Shown: positions 19,232-28,157 of the stretch, piece after piece
Layout of the letters: every line of letters starts with the position of its first letter
Position numbering within the stretch: position 1 is the stretch's first letter
DNA from: Bacillaceae bacterium JMAK1
GTDB lineage: Bacteria; Bacillota; Bacilli; Bacillales; Marinococcaceae
DNA length: 64,000 bases
Assembly (NCBI GenBank): GCA_012970285.1
Contig: JIBW01000002.1
Span: 62,001 to 126,000 of the forward strand
Direction of reading: 5' to 3'
Translations under genes and position numbers: made by a program
The notes under the pieces: generated by a model
Told to the model about the DNA's origin: nothing
The model's input: only the letters and a program-made list of their open reading frames with translations
Databases searched by the model: none

Positions 19232-19474
19232 GTGACGGGGAAAAAGAGAACAACGGTTACGATTTATGGACATCAGTATACGATTGTTAGTGAAGAGTCA
19301 GAGATGCACGTCCAAGAGGTTTCACAGCACGTACATCAAAAGATGAAAGAAATGAAAAAGGTCAACCCTTTTATAGATACGTCAAGACTTGCAGTGTTAG
19401 CGGCAGTGAACATCGCCGATGATTATTTGAAGTTAAAAAAAGAACTGGAATCACAAACAAAAAAAGAGGATTAA
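19232..19474 (+). CDS. zapA: Cell division protein ZapA
   Basis: 80 aa: N-terminal T-V-T-I-Y-G-H-Q-Y-T beta part, then the R-L-A-V-L-A-A-V-N-I-A-D-D-Y-L helix and a coiled-coil tail. ZapA binds FtsZ and bundles protofilaments at the division site. The start is GTG at 19232 with GGAGGAGG 10 bases upstream. A weak promoter (TTTTCT, 17 bp, TATGAT at 19157-19162) precedes it. First gene of zapA-cvpA-polX-mutS2. Confidence 0.93.
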   Translation: MTGKKRTTVTIYGHQYTIVSEESEMHVQEVSQHVHQKMKEMKKVNPFIDTSRLAVLAAVNIADDYLKLKKELESQTKKED

Positions 19475-19477
19475 ACG

Positions 19478-20020
19478 ATGTTAAGTTTACTATTATTACT
19501 ATTACTCATTACAAACTTTTTTATTGGATTACGCAGAGGGTTCATCTTACAATTGTTTCACCTTGTAAGTTTCTTCGGATCTCTAATCGTTGCGTATTTG
19601 TTTTACCAAGATATTGCTGAATACTTACGACTTTGGTTGCCTTACCCGCAATTTCTAGACAACCCTGACAATATGTTAATCTCAGCATTTAACTTTGAAG
19701 CTGTCTATTATAATGGCATCTCGTTTGCGCTTTTGTTTTTTGCAACGAGGATTCTACTTCACATTCTTGCATCAATGCTAGACTTCGTGAGCCATTTACC
19801 AATTCTCCGTTCAATTAACCGGTTGCTCGGTGCAGTTCTCGGATTTGTAGAAGCGTATCTTTTAATATTCGTCTTGTTAATTGTCGCTGCTTTATTGCCG
19901 GTTGACGCCATTCAAGAAGCAATCGCCAATTCATCGATTGCTAGATTAATGATTGAACAAACCCCATTTTTATCGGATTGGTTAAAGACGTTGTGGATAT
20001 CCCCGATTGAACAGAGTTAA
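19478..20020 (+). CDS. yshB: CvpA family membrane protein (YshB)
   Basis: 180 aa with four hydrophobic helices (about 2-20, 24-42, 78-98, 115-140) and the short R-R-G-F motif near residue 18, as in the CvpA/colicin V production family. The molecular function is unknown. It starts 3 bases after zapA, so it is co-transcribed. Confidence 0.88.
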   Translation: MLSLLLLLLLITNFFIGLRRGFILQLFHLVSFFGSLIVAYLFYQDIAEYLRLWLPYPQFLDNPDNMLISAFNFEAVYYNGISFALLFFATRILLHILASMLDFVSHLPILRSINRLLGAVLGFVEAYLLIFVLLIVAALLPVDAIQEAIANSSIARLMIEQTPFLSDWLKTLWISPIEQS

Positions 20021-20031
20021 GGAGTGACAAG

Positions 20032-21756
20032 ATGGATAAGAAAGCGGTCATTAAGACATTAGAGACGATTGCCGTTTATATGGAAATTGCAGGTGAGAAT
20101 CCATTCAAAACATCTGCATACCGAAAAGCCGCCCAAGCGTTAGAACGTGAAGAACGAACGTTAGATGAAATAGAAAAGCCAGAAGATTTAACAGGGATCG
20201 GTAAAGGGACAGCTAGTGTCATTACTGAACTGAAAGACACAGGGGAAACCGCCGTTCTAAATGACTTAAAAGAGCGAGTTCCAGCTGGCCTTCCTTCACT
20301 CTTACAATTACCTAGTCTTGGCGGTAAAAAGATTAATAAGCTGTACAAAGAACTTGGGATTATCGATGTAGAAACACTTAAAGAAGCATGTGAACAAGGA
20401 CTAGTACAAGCATTAGCAGGCTTTGGAAAGAAAAGTGAAGAGAAGATCATCGCAGCGCTCGAAGAAGTAGGAAAGCGACCAGAACGATTGCCAATCGCTT
20501 TTATGCTAGACGTTGCAGAACAAGTGGAAGAAGAGCTCCATTCATTTACAGGCATTACACGTTTTGAAAGAGCAGGAAGTTTACGAAGAGTGAAAGAAAC
20601 GATTCGTGATGCAGATTATGTGATTAGCACGACCGCGCCTGATGAAGTGCGTGAGCAATTAAAGGCTCTTCGGGATACGTATGAAGTGATCGCAGATGGC
20701 GATACGAAAGTGTCGTTAACGCTCGAGAAAGAGTATCGTGTAAACGTTGATTTTAGACTCGTTAACGATGAAGAGTTTGCGACTGCGCTCCATCATTTTA
20801 CAGGGTCTAAAGATCATCACTTACTCATGCGAAAACGCGCGAAAGATTTAGGTCAAAAGATCAACGAGTACGGTGTGGAGAATTTGTCCGAGGACAAGCT
20901 TCATCAATTCGAGACAGAAGAACAGTTCTTTCACCACTTTGATCTTCATTATATTCCTCCAGAAGCTCGAGAAGGAACGATCGAATTGGATTGGTTCAAA
21001 GAAGATCGCCCGCTCATTGAAGAGAGGGACATCGTAAGTGATCTTCACATGCACACCGTCTGGAGTGACGGTGCTAATTCAATCAAAGAGATGGCACTAG
21101 CCGCTCGAGAACAAGGGTATAACTATATCGTTATTACCGACCACTCGAAGTATTTACAAGTCGCTAATGGTTTAACAGAGGAACGACTATTACGGCAAAT
21201 AAATGAAGTGAAAACGGTCAATGAAGAAGTTGATGGCATTCACATTTTCACAGGAACAGAAATGGATATTAAACCAGACGGAACGCTTGATTTCGATGAC
21301 GAACTGTTATCTCAACTTGATTTCGTGATTGCGAGTATTCATTCATCGTTCCAACAATCTCAAGAAACGTTGCATGAACGATTAGACAGCGCATTGAACA
21401 ATCCGTATGTCCATTTAATTGCACATCCTACGGGACGAATTATTGGACAGCGTCAAGGGTATGATGTCGATGTGGATTGGCTCATTGAACGTGCGAGCGA
21501 AACCAACACGGCACTTGAGCTGAATGCGAACCCTAATCGGTTAGATTTAACAGCGGATTCTTTACGAAAAGCACGTGACAAAGGGGTGCGGATTGCAGTA
21601 AATACGGACGCGCACCGAAAAGAAATGCTCAAACATATGAGCGTTGGTGTTTCGACGTGTAAAAAAGCATTTCTCACACGAGAAGATGTCATTAACACGT
21701 ATTCACTCGAACAGTTTAAACAATACATCGGAGAAAAGCGACGGCGCTTTCAATAG
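20032..21756 (+). CDS. polX: DNA polymerase/3'-5' exonuclease PolX
   Basis: 574 aa, close to the 570 aa B. subtilis protein. N-terminal family X polymerase core with HhH elements (L-T-G-I-G-K-G-T-A, residues ~52-60) and nucleotidyltransferase G-S-L-R-R (about 182). The C-terminal PHP exonuclease has D-L-H-M-H-T-V-W-S-D-G (about 338) and later H-P-T-G and N-T-D-A-H-R. It fills small gaps in base excision repair. One metal ligand in the polymerase site should be checked: the motif here reads R-D-A-D-Y-V. Confidence 0.94.
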   Translation: MDKKAVIKTLETIAVYMEIAGENPFKTSAYRKAAQALEREERTLDEIEKPEDLTGIGKGTASVITELKDTGETAVLNDLKERVPAGLPSLLQLPSLGGKKINKLYKELGIIDVETLKEACEQGLVQALAGFGKKSEEKIIAALEEVGKRPERLPIAFMLDVAEQVEEELHSFTGITRFERAGSLRRVKETIRDADYVISTTAPDEVREQLKALRDTYEVIADGDTKVSLTLEKEYRVNVDFRLVNDEEFATALHHFTGSKDHHLLMRKRAKDLGQKINEYGVENLSEDKLHQFETEEQFFHHFDLHYIPPEAREGTIELDWFKEDRPLIEERDIVSDLHMHTVWSDGANSIKEMALAAREQGYNYIVITDHSKYLQVANGLTEERLLRQINEVKTVNEEVDGIHIFTGTEMDIKPDGTLDFDDELLSQLDFVIASIHSSFQQSQETLHERLDSALNNPYVHLIAHPTGRIIGQRQGYDVDVDWLIERASETNTALELNANPNRLDLTADSLRKARDKGVRIAVNTDAHRKEMLKHMSVGVSTCKKAFLTREDVINTYSLEQFKQYIGEKRRRFQ

Positions 21757-21771
21757 ATGAGGTGAACGGTT

Positions 21772-24135
21772 ATTCAAAAGACGATGTTACACACATTAGA
21801 ATATAAGAAAATGAAAGAACAGCTACTCACAAACGTTAGTTCAGCACTCGGGCGTGAGCAAGTTGAGCAACTCATTCCCGTTAAAGACGCATACGAAGTG
21901 AAACGTCTCCTAGATGAAACGTACGAAGCAACAGAAGTGTTGCGCCTACGTGGTCATGTACCGCTCGGTGGGTTGCATGACATTCGCTTTGAAGTGAAAC
22001 GAGCGTCACTTGGAAGTGTGCTCGATGCAAAAGCGATCAATGAAACGGCAGATACGATTCGAGTAGGTAACCAATTTACGTTGTTCATGGAACGATTGCT
22101 AGAAGATGAAGAAGACATTCGATTACCGAATTTGACTGGGATGACAGAGCAAATTCTGCCACTAAAAGAATTGTACAATACGATCAGAAAAGCGATCAGT
22201 GAAGAAGGATACGTATTAGATAGCGCTAGTACCGAACTACGCGCAGCAAGACAACAAATTCGTACCTTTGAATCGACTGTGCGTTCTAGACTGGAACAAA
22301 TTATCCGCTCTAGTGATGCAGACACGAAGCTATCTGATCGAGTCGTAACGGTAAGGAACGATCGTTACGTCATTCCGGTTAAAGCTGCGTATCGTCATAG
22401 TTATGGCGGCATTGTGCACGATCAATCGGCATCTGGACAAACCGTGTTTGTAGAACCGCAATCGGTCGTTAACGCGAACAATCAGCTCCGTGAAGCACGT
22501 TTGAAAGAGCGTAATGAGATTGAGAAAATCTTGCGTGAACTGTCACTTGAAGTCGGTGCGGAGTCAGCGGTCTTACTCATAAACGTTGAGCAGTTAGCGA
22601 CGATTGATTTTACGTTCGCAAAAGCGAAATACGCCAAAAGCATAGCGGCGATTAAACCGAAGATTAACGAAGAGTATTATTTGCATTATCCAAAAGCAAG
22701 GCACCCGTTACTCGATCAAGAAACGGTCGTTCCAACAGACTTAACGCTCGGTCGAGACTACACGTCACTCGTCATTACTGGACCGAATACAGGCGGAAAA
22801 ACAGTTGCGTTAAAGACGACGGGCTTACTCACGCTTATGGCACAGTCTGGTCTGTTTCTACCAACAGACGAAGGTGCTGAAGCGACTGTTTTTGATTCGA
22901 TCCACGCAGATATTGGTGATGAACAGTCGATTGAACAAAGCTTAAGTACGTTCTCGTCGCATATGACGAATATTGTATCCATTTTAAAAAGTGTCGACCA
23001 TCGTAGTCTTGTTCTCTTTGATGAGCTTGGTGCCGGTACGGATCCACAAGAAGGTGCGGCGCTTGCAGTTTCGATCTTAGATGAAGTCCATGCAAGAGGA
23101 GCACGTACCGTGGCGACAACCCACTATACAGAGCTCAAAGGCTATGCATACAACCGTAAAGGGGTTATGAATGCAAGCGTGGAATTCGACGTTGCATCAC
23201 TTAGCCCAACATACCGTTTGTTGATTGGGATTCCCGGTCGAAGTAACGCCTTTGCCATTTCCCGTCGTTTAGGGTTGGAAGAATTCTTGATTGAGGCGGC
23301 AGAAAAGGAACTAAATGCGGATACGAAACAAGCTGAACAGATGATCACGTCACTTGAAGACCAACAACAAGTTGCTCAGGTAGCGAAAGCAGAGGCTGAC
23401 GAATTAAGACATTCAGCCGAGAAACTGCATGAAGAGCTCGAAGAGGCATTCAGCGATCTTGAACGCAAAAAAGAACGCATCTTAAAAGAAGCAGAAGAAA
23501 AAGCAGCAGAAGAAGTTGAACTTGCAAAAATGCAAGCAGAGGAGATCATTGGACATCTTCGCGAACTTCAAAAGCAAGGCTCTGCAATTAAAGAGCATGA
23601 ACTGATTGACGCGAAGAAAGGTTTAGAAGACGCAGCTCCGAAGCTTACGAAGAAACAAAAGCAAGTGAAACGTAAAGCACAAAATGCGGCATCATTTATA
23701 GACGGTGAAGAAGTGTTTGTTCAACGCTTTAATCAGAAAGGACAAATACTTGAAAAGGTTTCTGATAAAGAATACCTCGTACAAATTGGCATAATGAAAA
23801 TGACCGTAACGGTCGAAGACCTCCAAAAAACCGAACAACCTAAGCAAAAAGAATTGCGCCCTGTAACGCGCGTTCAGACGAGTGGCAATACCGTAAAGCC
23901 AGAGCTCGATCTTCGAGGAGAGCGGTATGAGAATGCATTGTCTCGTTTAGAGAAATATTTAGACGAAGCTGTGCTTGCAGGTTACCCAACTGTCCATATT
24001 ATTCATGGAAAAGGGACAGGAGCACTTCGTAAAGGGGTTAAGCAATACCTTGCAAAACACCCAAGTGTTAAGTCAACTCGTGACGGAGGCATGAATGAAG
24101 GTGGAATCGGCAATACCGTTGCGGATCTAAAGTAA
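21772..24135 (+). CDS. mutS2: MutS2 ATPase/endonuclease, probable AUU start
   Basis: 787 aa from an ATT codon. The core ATPase has Walker A G-P-N-T-G-G-K-T (about residue 337) and L-V-L-F-D-E-L-G-A-G-T-D. A long coiled coil (about 520-630) and a C-terminal Smr domain (L-D-L-R-G-E-R, H-G-K-G-T-G-A-L-R) follow. MutS2 splits collided ribosomes and limits recombination in Bacillus. The first ATG (21784) is 18 bases from GAGGTGA (21759-21765); ATT at 21772 is 6 bases away, and I-Q-K-T-M-L-H-T-L-E-Y then lines up without gaps with the remembered B. subtilis N-terminus M-Q-Q-K-V-L-S-A-L-E-F. Start choice is inference. Confidence 0.93.
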   Translation: MQKTMLHTLEYKKMKEQLLTNVSSALGREQVEQLIPVKDAYEVKRLLDETYEATEVLRLRGHVPLGGLHDIRFEVKRASLGSVLDAKAINETADTIRVGNQFTLFMERLLEDEEDIRLPNLTGMTEQILPLKELYNTIRKAISEEGYVLDSASTELRAARQQIRTFESTVRSRLEQIIRSSDADTKLSDRVVTVRNDRYVIPVKAAYRHSYGGIVHDQSASGQTVFVEPQSVVNANNQLREARLKERNEIEKILRELSLEVGAESAVLLINVEQLATIDFTFAKAKYAKSIAAIKPKINEEYYLHYPKARHPLLDQETVVPTDLTLGRDYTSLVITGPNTGGKTVALKTTGLLTLMAQSGLFLPTDEGAEATVFDSIHADIGDEQSIEQSLSTFSSHMTNIVSILKSVDHRSLVLFDELGAGTDPQEGAALAVSILDEVHARGARTVATTHYTELKGYAYNRKGVMNASVEFDVASLSPTYRLLIGIPGRSNAFAISRRLGLEEFLIEAAEKELNADTKQAEQMITSLEDQQQVAQVAKAEADELRHSAEKLHEELEEAFSDLERKKERILKEAEEKAAEEVELAKMQAEEIIGHLRELQKQGSAIKEHELIDAKKGLEDAAPKLTKKQKQVKRKAQNAASFIDGEEVFVQRFNQKGQILEKVSDKEYLVQIGIMKMTVTVEDLQKTEQPKQKELRPVTRVQTSGNTVKPELDLRGERYENALSRLEKYLDEAVLAGYPTVHIIHGKGTGALRKGVKQYLAKHPSVKSTRDGGMNEGGIGNTVADLK

Positions 24136-24150
24136 GAAAGGGTCATGTTC

Positions 24151-24564
24151 ATGGCAGCATGGATGGAAATGACGTGGGTAATGATTATTGCTCAATACAG
24201 CGTCACGATACTCGCATTGATTGTATTCATGGTCGTTTTTGAATGGATTACCCCGTATAAAAACTGGGAATCGATTCGTTCTGGGAACTTAGCCGTTGCG
24301 ATGGCAACAGGTGGGAAGATTCTAGGTGTCACGAATATTTTTCGGTTTTCAATCGAAAATAACGATACGCTCTTGCAAATGCTCATGTGGGGCAGCTTTG
24401 GATTTGTGTTACTCGTTGCCGGCTATTTGATCTTTGAATTTCTAACGCCATTTCTAAAAGTCGATGAACAGATCGCTTCAGACAATCGCGCTGTAGGTTT
24501 ATTATCGTTGATTCTTTCATTCGGGTTGTCCTATGTAATCGGTGCAGGAATTACGAACTCATAG
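24151..24564 (+). CDS. yshE: DUF350 family membrane protein (YshE-like)
   Basis: 137 aa with four hydrophobic segments, in the pattern of DUF350 proteins, placed directly after mutS2 as yshE is in B. subtilis. No function known. ATG 24151 (M-A-A-W) is 8 bases from AAGAAAGGG; the ATG at 24145 is too close to it. Confidence 0.82.
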   Translation: MAAWMEMTWVMIIAQYSVTILALIVFMVVFEWITPYKNWESIRSGNLAVAMATGGKILGVTNIFRFSIENNDTLLQMLMWGSFGFVLLVAGYLIFEFLTPFLKVDEQIASDNRAVGLLSLILSFGLSYVIGAGITNS

Positions 24565-24572
24565 GAGGAAGT

Positions 24573-24656
24573 ATGGAAAAACTTGGGAAGATCCTCGTTG
24601 TTTGCTGTGTCGGCTTTATGTTGGCAGGATTTATTTATTTAGTTGTAGCAACGTAA
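24573..24656 (+). CDS. 27-aa single-span membrane peptide
   Basis: M-E-K-L-G-K-I followed by an uninterrupted hydrophobic helix to the C-terminus (L-V-V-C-C-V-G-F-M-L-A-G-F-I-Y...). A perfect AGGAGG starts 8 bases after the yshE stop region and lies 5 bases before the ATG. A terminator follows the stop codon within 12 bases, so the frame fills the space between yshE and the end of the transcript. The strong ribosome site, position and composition support a real small gene; no homologue is recognised. Confidence 0.6.
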   Translation: MEKLGKILVVCCVGFMLAGFIYLVVAT

Positions 24657-24667
24657 TGTAAGTTATG

Positions 24668-24705
24668 CCCACTCGGACAGTGACGTTTGAGTGGGTTTAT
24701 TTATT
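24668..24705 (+). terminator. Terminator of the zapA-mutS2-yshE operon
   Basis: CCCACTC (24668-24674) pairs with GAGTGGG (24689-24695) and is followed by TTTATTTATT. Confidence 0.75.
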
Positions 24706-24834
24706 GTGAAAATCAAGGCTTTTGAATGATGTCATTCGTCATAGGTGATACGTATGCGAGAGATCATCTGAGTGAAAAAAATCAGTTAGGAATAGGACAT
24801 ACTATACATGAAATATTCATAATACACTTATTAA

Positions 24835-24848
24835 TGATAGCGTTTTCA
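24835..24848 (+). promoter_or_regulatory. cre site (CcpA operator) upstream of lcfA
   Basis: TGATAGCGTTTTCA matches the cre consensus TGWAARCGYTWNCW at 13 of 14 positions. It directly abuts a possible -35 TTGAAA (24850-24855; 16-bp spacer; TATGAC at 24872-24877), so glucose repression of fatty-acid activation is likely. Confidence 0.65.
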
Positions 24849-24896
24849 GTTGAAAAAATGTAGACTATATGTATGACTATTTCAAGGAGGCCAACG

Positions 24897-26618
24897 ATGA
24901 CACAAGAACAAATTGCGCACAACTGGTTTCAGTATTATCCAAAGGACGTTGAACAAAGTTATCGCTATTCTGAGAGGGCTTTATCCGATTATTTAGGTGA
25001 AGTAGCAGAAAGGAACCCAGATGAAAAGGCCGTGCAATTTATGGGGACGAATGTTACCTATAAAGAGGTCTACGATCAAGCAAGAAGGTTTGCAAACGCT
25101 TTGCAATCCAAAGGAGTTAAGAAGGGCGACCGGGTGGCAATTATGCTCGCGAACACCCCGCAATCGGTAATTTGTTATTATGGCGCGATGCTTGCAGGAG
25201 CTGTTGTCGTTCAAACGAACCCACTTTATGTAGAGCGAGAGATTGAACATCAGATGGTTGACTCTGGTGCGAAAGTACTTGTTTGTTTAGACATGGTTTT
25301 TCCTCGTGTACAAAAAGTAAGAGGCAACACGCAACTTGAGCATGTGTTTGTGACATTCATCAAAGATTATCTGCCGTTTCCGAAGAATCTAATTTATCCG
25401 TTTATTCAAAAGAAAAACCTAGGAATGAAGATTGACGTTGACTATGATGAGCAAACGCACAACTTGAAACAGGCGCTTGAGGCAACGACGAATGATTACA
25501 AGAAAGTCGACATATCTCCAAGAGAAGATTTAGCGTTAATCCAATACACGGGTGGGACGACAGGAACACCTAAAGGCGTCATGTTGACCCATTATAATCT
25601 TGTCGTTAATACCGAGCAGTGTACGAAATGGACGTATCGTTCCGATGATCCAAACCCACATGAGAAAGTGCTAGCCGTGCTCCCATTTTTCCACGTATAT
25701 GGCATGACGGTCGCATTGAACCTTGCGGTAATGAATGGCTACACGCTCGTTATTTTGCCAAAATTTGATCCGAAGCAAGTGCTACAAACGATCGAGAAGT
25801 TCAAAGTTACGCTGTTCCCAGGGGCACCAACGATGTATACAGCGCTCGTTAATCACCCTGATATCGACAAACATGATCTTTCATCAATCAAAGTCTGTCT
25901 AAGTGGTGCTGCACCTTTACCTAAAGAAATTCAAAAGAAATTCGAAGAGAAGACGAAAGGTAGATTAATCGAAGGATACGGTCTAACCGAGACAGCCCCA
26001 GTTGCAGCTTCAAATCCAATTTGGGAAAATCGCAGAAACGGGAGCATCGGCTTGCCTTGGCCAGATACTGAACTCGCAATTCTAGATAGTGAAACAGGTG
26101 AATTTCTAGAAACAGACCAAGTTGGAGAAATTATCATTCGAGGTCCGCAAGTGATGCAAGGGTATTGGAAGCGCGAAGAAGCTACGAAGGCTGTTTTTCA
26201 TGAAGATTGGTTTAAAAGCGGTGATATGGGTTACCAAGATAAAGATGGTTACTTTTACATCGTAGACCGTAAGAAAGATATGATTATCGCAGGTGGATTT
26301 AACATTTATCCTCGAGAGGTAGAAGAGGTACTGTATGAGCATGAAGCAATTTTAGAATGTGCGGTTGTTGGTGTTCCGGATGAATATCGAGGTGAGACGG
26401 TCAAAGCGTTTGTTGTCACAAAAACAGGAAAAGAAGTAACGGAAGAAGCGTTAGAGTCATTTTGTCGAGAAAGACTTGCTGCCTATAAAATCCCACGTAT
26501 TTATGAGTTCCGTAATGAACTACCAAAAACACTGGTTGGTAAAGTGTTAAGACGTGTGTTAGTTGAAGAAGAGCAGAAAAAAGCAGAAGAAGCTTTATTG
26601 TCTCAAAAAGAAAACTAA
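24897..26618 (+). CDS. lcfA: Long-chain fatty acid-CoA ligase
   Basis: 573 aa acyl-adenylate-forming enzyme. AMP-binding signature Y-T-G-G-T-T-G-T-P-K-G (about residues 218-228), G-Y-G-L-T-E-T (about 361), S-G-D-M-G (about 441) and D-R-K-K-D-M-I hinge are present. It activates long-chain fatty acids for beta-oxidation. The ATG at 24897 has AAGGAGG 6 bases upstream; an earlier in-frame ATG at 24873 lies in the promoter region. It is followed by fadR-fadB-etfB-etfA, as in B. subtilis. Confidence 0.94.
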   Translation: MTQEQIAHNWFQYYPKDVEQSYRYSERALSDYLGEVAERNPDEKAVQFMGTNVTYKEVYDQARRFANALQSKGVKKGDRVAIMLANTPQSVICYYGAMLAGAVVVQTNPLYVEREIEHQMVDSGAKVLVCLDMVFPRVQKVRGNTQLEHVFVTFIKDYLPFPKNLIYPFIQKKNLGMKIDVDYDEQTHNLKQALEATTNDYKKVDISPREDLALIQYTGGTTGTPKGVMLTHYNLVVNTEQCTKWTYRSDDPNPHEKVLAVLPFFHVYGMTVALNLAVMNGYTLVILPKFDPKQVLQTIEKFKVTLFPGAPTMYTALVNHPDIDKHDLSSIKVCLSGAAPLPKEIQKKFEEKTKGRLIEGYGLTETAPVAASNPIWENRRNGSIGLPWPDTELAILDSETGEFLETDQVGEIIIRGPQVMQGYWKREEATKAVFHEDWFKSGDMGYQDKDGYFYIVDRKKDMIIAGGFNIYPREVEEVLYEHEAILECAVVGVPDEYRGETVKAFVVTKTGKEVTEEALESFCRERLAAYKIPRIYEFRNELPKTLVGKVLRRVLVEEEQKKAEEALLSQKEN

Positions 26619-26630
26619 AAATAGTGGCAG

Positions 26631-26666
26631 CAGTCCGGTATGCTTCACCCGGACTGTGATCTTTGT
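26631..26666 (+). terminator. Probable terminator after lcfA
   Basis: CAGTCCGG (26631-26638) pairs with CCGGACTG (26649-26656), followed by TGATCTTTGTT; the T-run is weak, so some readthrough into fadR is possible. Confidence 0.55.
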
Positions 26667-26674
26667 TGATAAGA

Positions 26675-26703
26675 TTGACAAGCTATAGTACATTCGGTAA
26701 AAT
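26675..26703 (+). promoter_or_regulatory. Sigma-A promoter of fadR-fadB-etfB-etfA
   Basis: TTGACA (26675-26680), a 17-bp spacer and TAAAAT (26698-26703). Confidence 0.82.
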
Positions 26704-26706
26704 TTA

Positions 26707-26724
26707 TGAATGAGTAATCATTCA
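26707..26724 (+). promoter_or_regulatory. FadR operator
   Basis: TGAATGAGTAATCATTCA, differing at one position from the B. subtilis FadR (YsiA) consensus TGAATGAMTANTCATTCA. It covers the expected transcription start, just downstream of the -10, so FadR bound here would block its own operon until long-chain acyl-CoA releases it. Confidence 0.88.
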
Positions 26725-26754
26725 TAATCGTTAAGCATAAGGGAGTAGCCGCAC

Positions 26755-27351
26755 ATGGCAGTTGATAAACGAAATTCTGAGAAGTACCATCTTATTATTG
26801 ATGCAGCAGTGACAGTCATTGCAAAACACGGCTACCATCATGCGCAAGTCTCGAAAATTGCAAAAGAAGCAGGAGTTGCAGACGGAACGATTTATCTTTA
26901 TTTCAAAAACAAAGAAGACATTCTCATTTCGTTGTTTCGTTTGAAAATGGGAACATTTATAACAACGATCGAAAAACGTCTTGAAACGTGTTTTGATGCA
27001 AAGGAGAAGCTGCGATTTCTTGTCGAAATGCATTTGTCACAACTTGCGGAACAACCGGACCTTGCTGTCGTAACACAGCTAGAACTCAGGCAATCTGCCC
27101 GCGAACTTCGTCTGAAAATAAACGATGTTCTGAAAGGGTATGTGCAAGTTATGGAGAATGTTATAGATGAAGGGAAAGCCGAAGGAATCTTTCAAGAGCA
27201 GTTAGATACGAAGTTAGCTCGTCAGATGTTATTTGGTACACTTGATGAAATTGTGACGAATTGGGTCATGAAAGAAGGTAAGTTTGACTTAGAATCACTT
27301 TCACAAGAAACGTATCACATGCTCTTAACAGGCTTTCAGAAGTCATCATGA
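26755..27351 (+). CDS. fadR: TetR-family fatty acid degradation regulator FadR
   Basis: 198 aa. N-terminal TetR HTH (A-V-T-V-I-A-K-H-G-Y-H-H...V-S-K-I-A-K-E-A-G-V-A-D-G-T-I-Y-L-Y-F-K-N-K, residues ~18-56) and an all-helical ligand domain. In B. subtilis the protein represses beta-oxidation genes and is released by long-chain acyl-CoA. Self-regulation is supported by the operator at 26707-26724. Confidence 0.93.
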   Translation: MAVDKRNSEKYHLIIDAAVTVIAKHGYHHAQVSKIAKEAGVADGTIYLYFKNKEDILISLFRLKMGTFITTIEKRLETCFDAKEKLRFLVEMHLSQLAEQPDLAVVTQLELRQSARELRLKINDVLKGYVQVMENVIDEGKAEGIFQEQLDTKLARQMLFGTLDEIVTNWVMKEGKFDLESLSQETYHMLLTGFQKSS

Positions 27352-27374
27352 TCGAGAGAGGGGCCTATTGAATT

Positions 27375-28136
27375 ATGATTGAGAAGAAGAAACAAGGAGC
27401 GGTGTTATGGCTAACCGTAAAGCACCCTCCTGCAAATGCATTATCGACTGAAGTGTTGAAATCTTTAGATGAAGCAATTTCAGAAGCTGAAAATGATGAA
27501 AGCGTACGTGCCATCGTTTTACACGGTGAAGGACGCTTTTTCGTTGCAGGGGCTGACATTAAAGAGTTCCAAGGGAGCTCAGGTCAAGCACTTGCAGAAA
27601 ATGGTCAATTATTGTTTAATAAGATTGAACAATTAAAAAAGCCAGTCATCGCTGCGATCCACGGTGCCGCTCTTGGTGGCGGTCTAGAATTAGCGATGGT
27701 CTGTACGATAAGAATCGCTACAGAAGATTGCAAATTAGGCTTACCAGAGACGAACCTCGGTTTGCTCCCTGCATATGGAGGTACACAACGGCTACCTAAG
27801 CTTGTAGGACCGCATAAAGCAACAGAAATGATGCTTACCGGCATTCCGATTACTGGTGTACAAGCACATCAGTGGGGCTTGGTAAACGATGTTGTGAAAG
27901 ATGAATCTGAGCTCCTAGAGAAAGCCGGCATTCTTGCCGATACGATTGCCAGCAAGAGCACAGTAACAACTTCACGCATTCTCGCTCTCATTCAACATGC
28001 TGCAAGTGGACAATCTTTAGAAGAAGGCTTAAAGAAAGAAGCGAAATATTTTGATGAATGTTTCGATAGCGAAGATTCTAAAGAAGGCATCACAGCATTT
28101 TTAGAGAAGAGAAAGCCAGTATTTTCTAATCGTTAA
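27375..28136 (+). CDS. fadB: Enoyl-CoA hydratase
   Basis: 253 aa crotonase-fold enzyme. The oxyanion-hole segments G-A-D-I-K-E-F and H-G-A-A-L-G-G-G-L-E-L-A-M and the second catalytic region P-E-T-N-L-G-L-L-P-A-Y-G-G-T-Q-R-L are present. It hydrates 2-enoyl-CoA in the beta-oxidation cycle. Located between fadR and etfB as in B. subtilis (formerly ysiB). Confidence 0.92.
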   Translation: MIEKKKQGAVLWLTVKHPPANALSTEVLKSLDEAISEAENDESVRAIVLHGEGRFFVAGADIKEFQGSSGQALAENGQLLFNKIEQLKKPVIAAIHGAALGGGLELAMVCTIRIATEDCKLGLPETNLGLLPAYGGTQRLPKLVGPHKATEMMLTGIPITGVQAHQWGLVNDVVKDESELLEKAGILADTIASKSTVTTSRILALIQHAASGQSLEEGLKKEAKYFDECFDSEDSKEGITAFLEKRKPVFSNR

Positions 28137-28157
28137 TTCTAAGGAGGAGGAAACCAG

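Noticed and set aside
24723-24738. FadR-like palindrome TGAATGATGTCATTCG upstream of lcfA
   Set aside because: Half-sites are 2 instead of 4 bases apart and it lies more than 100 bases above the promoter.
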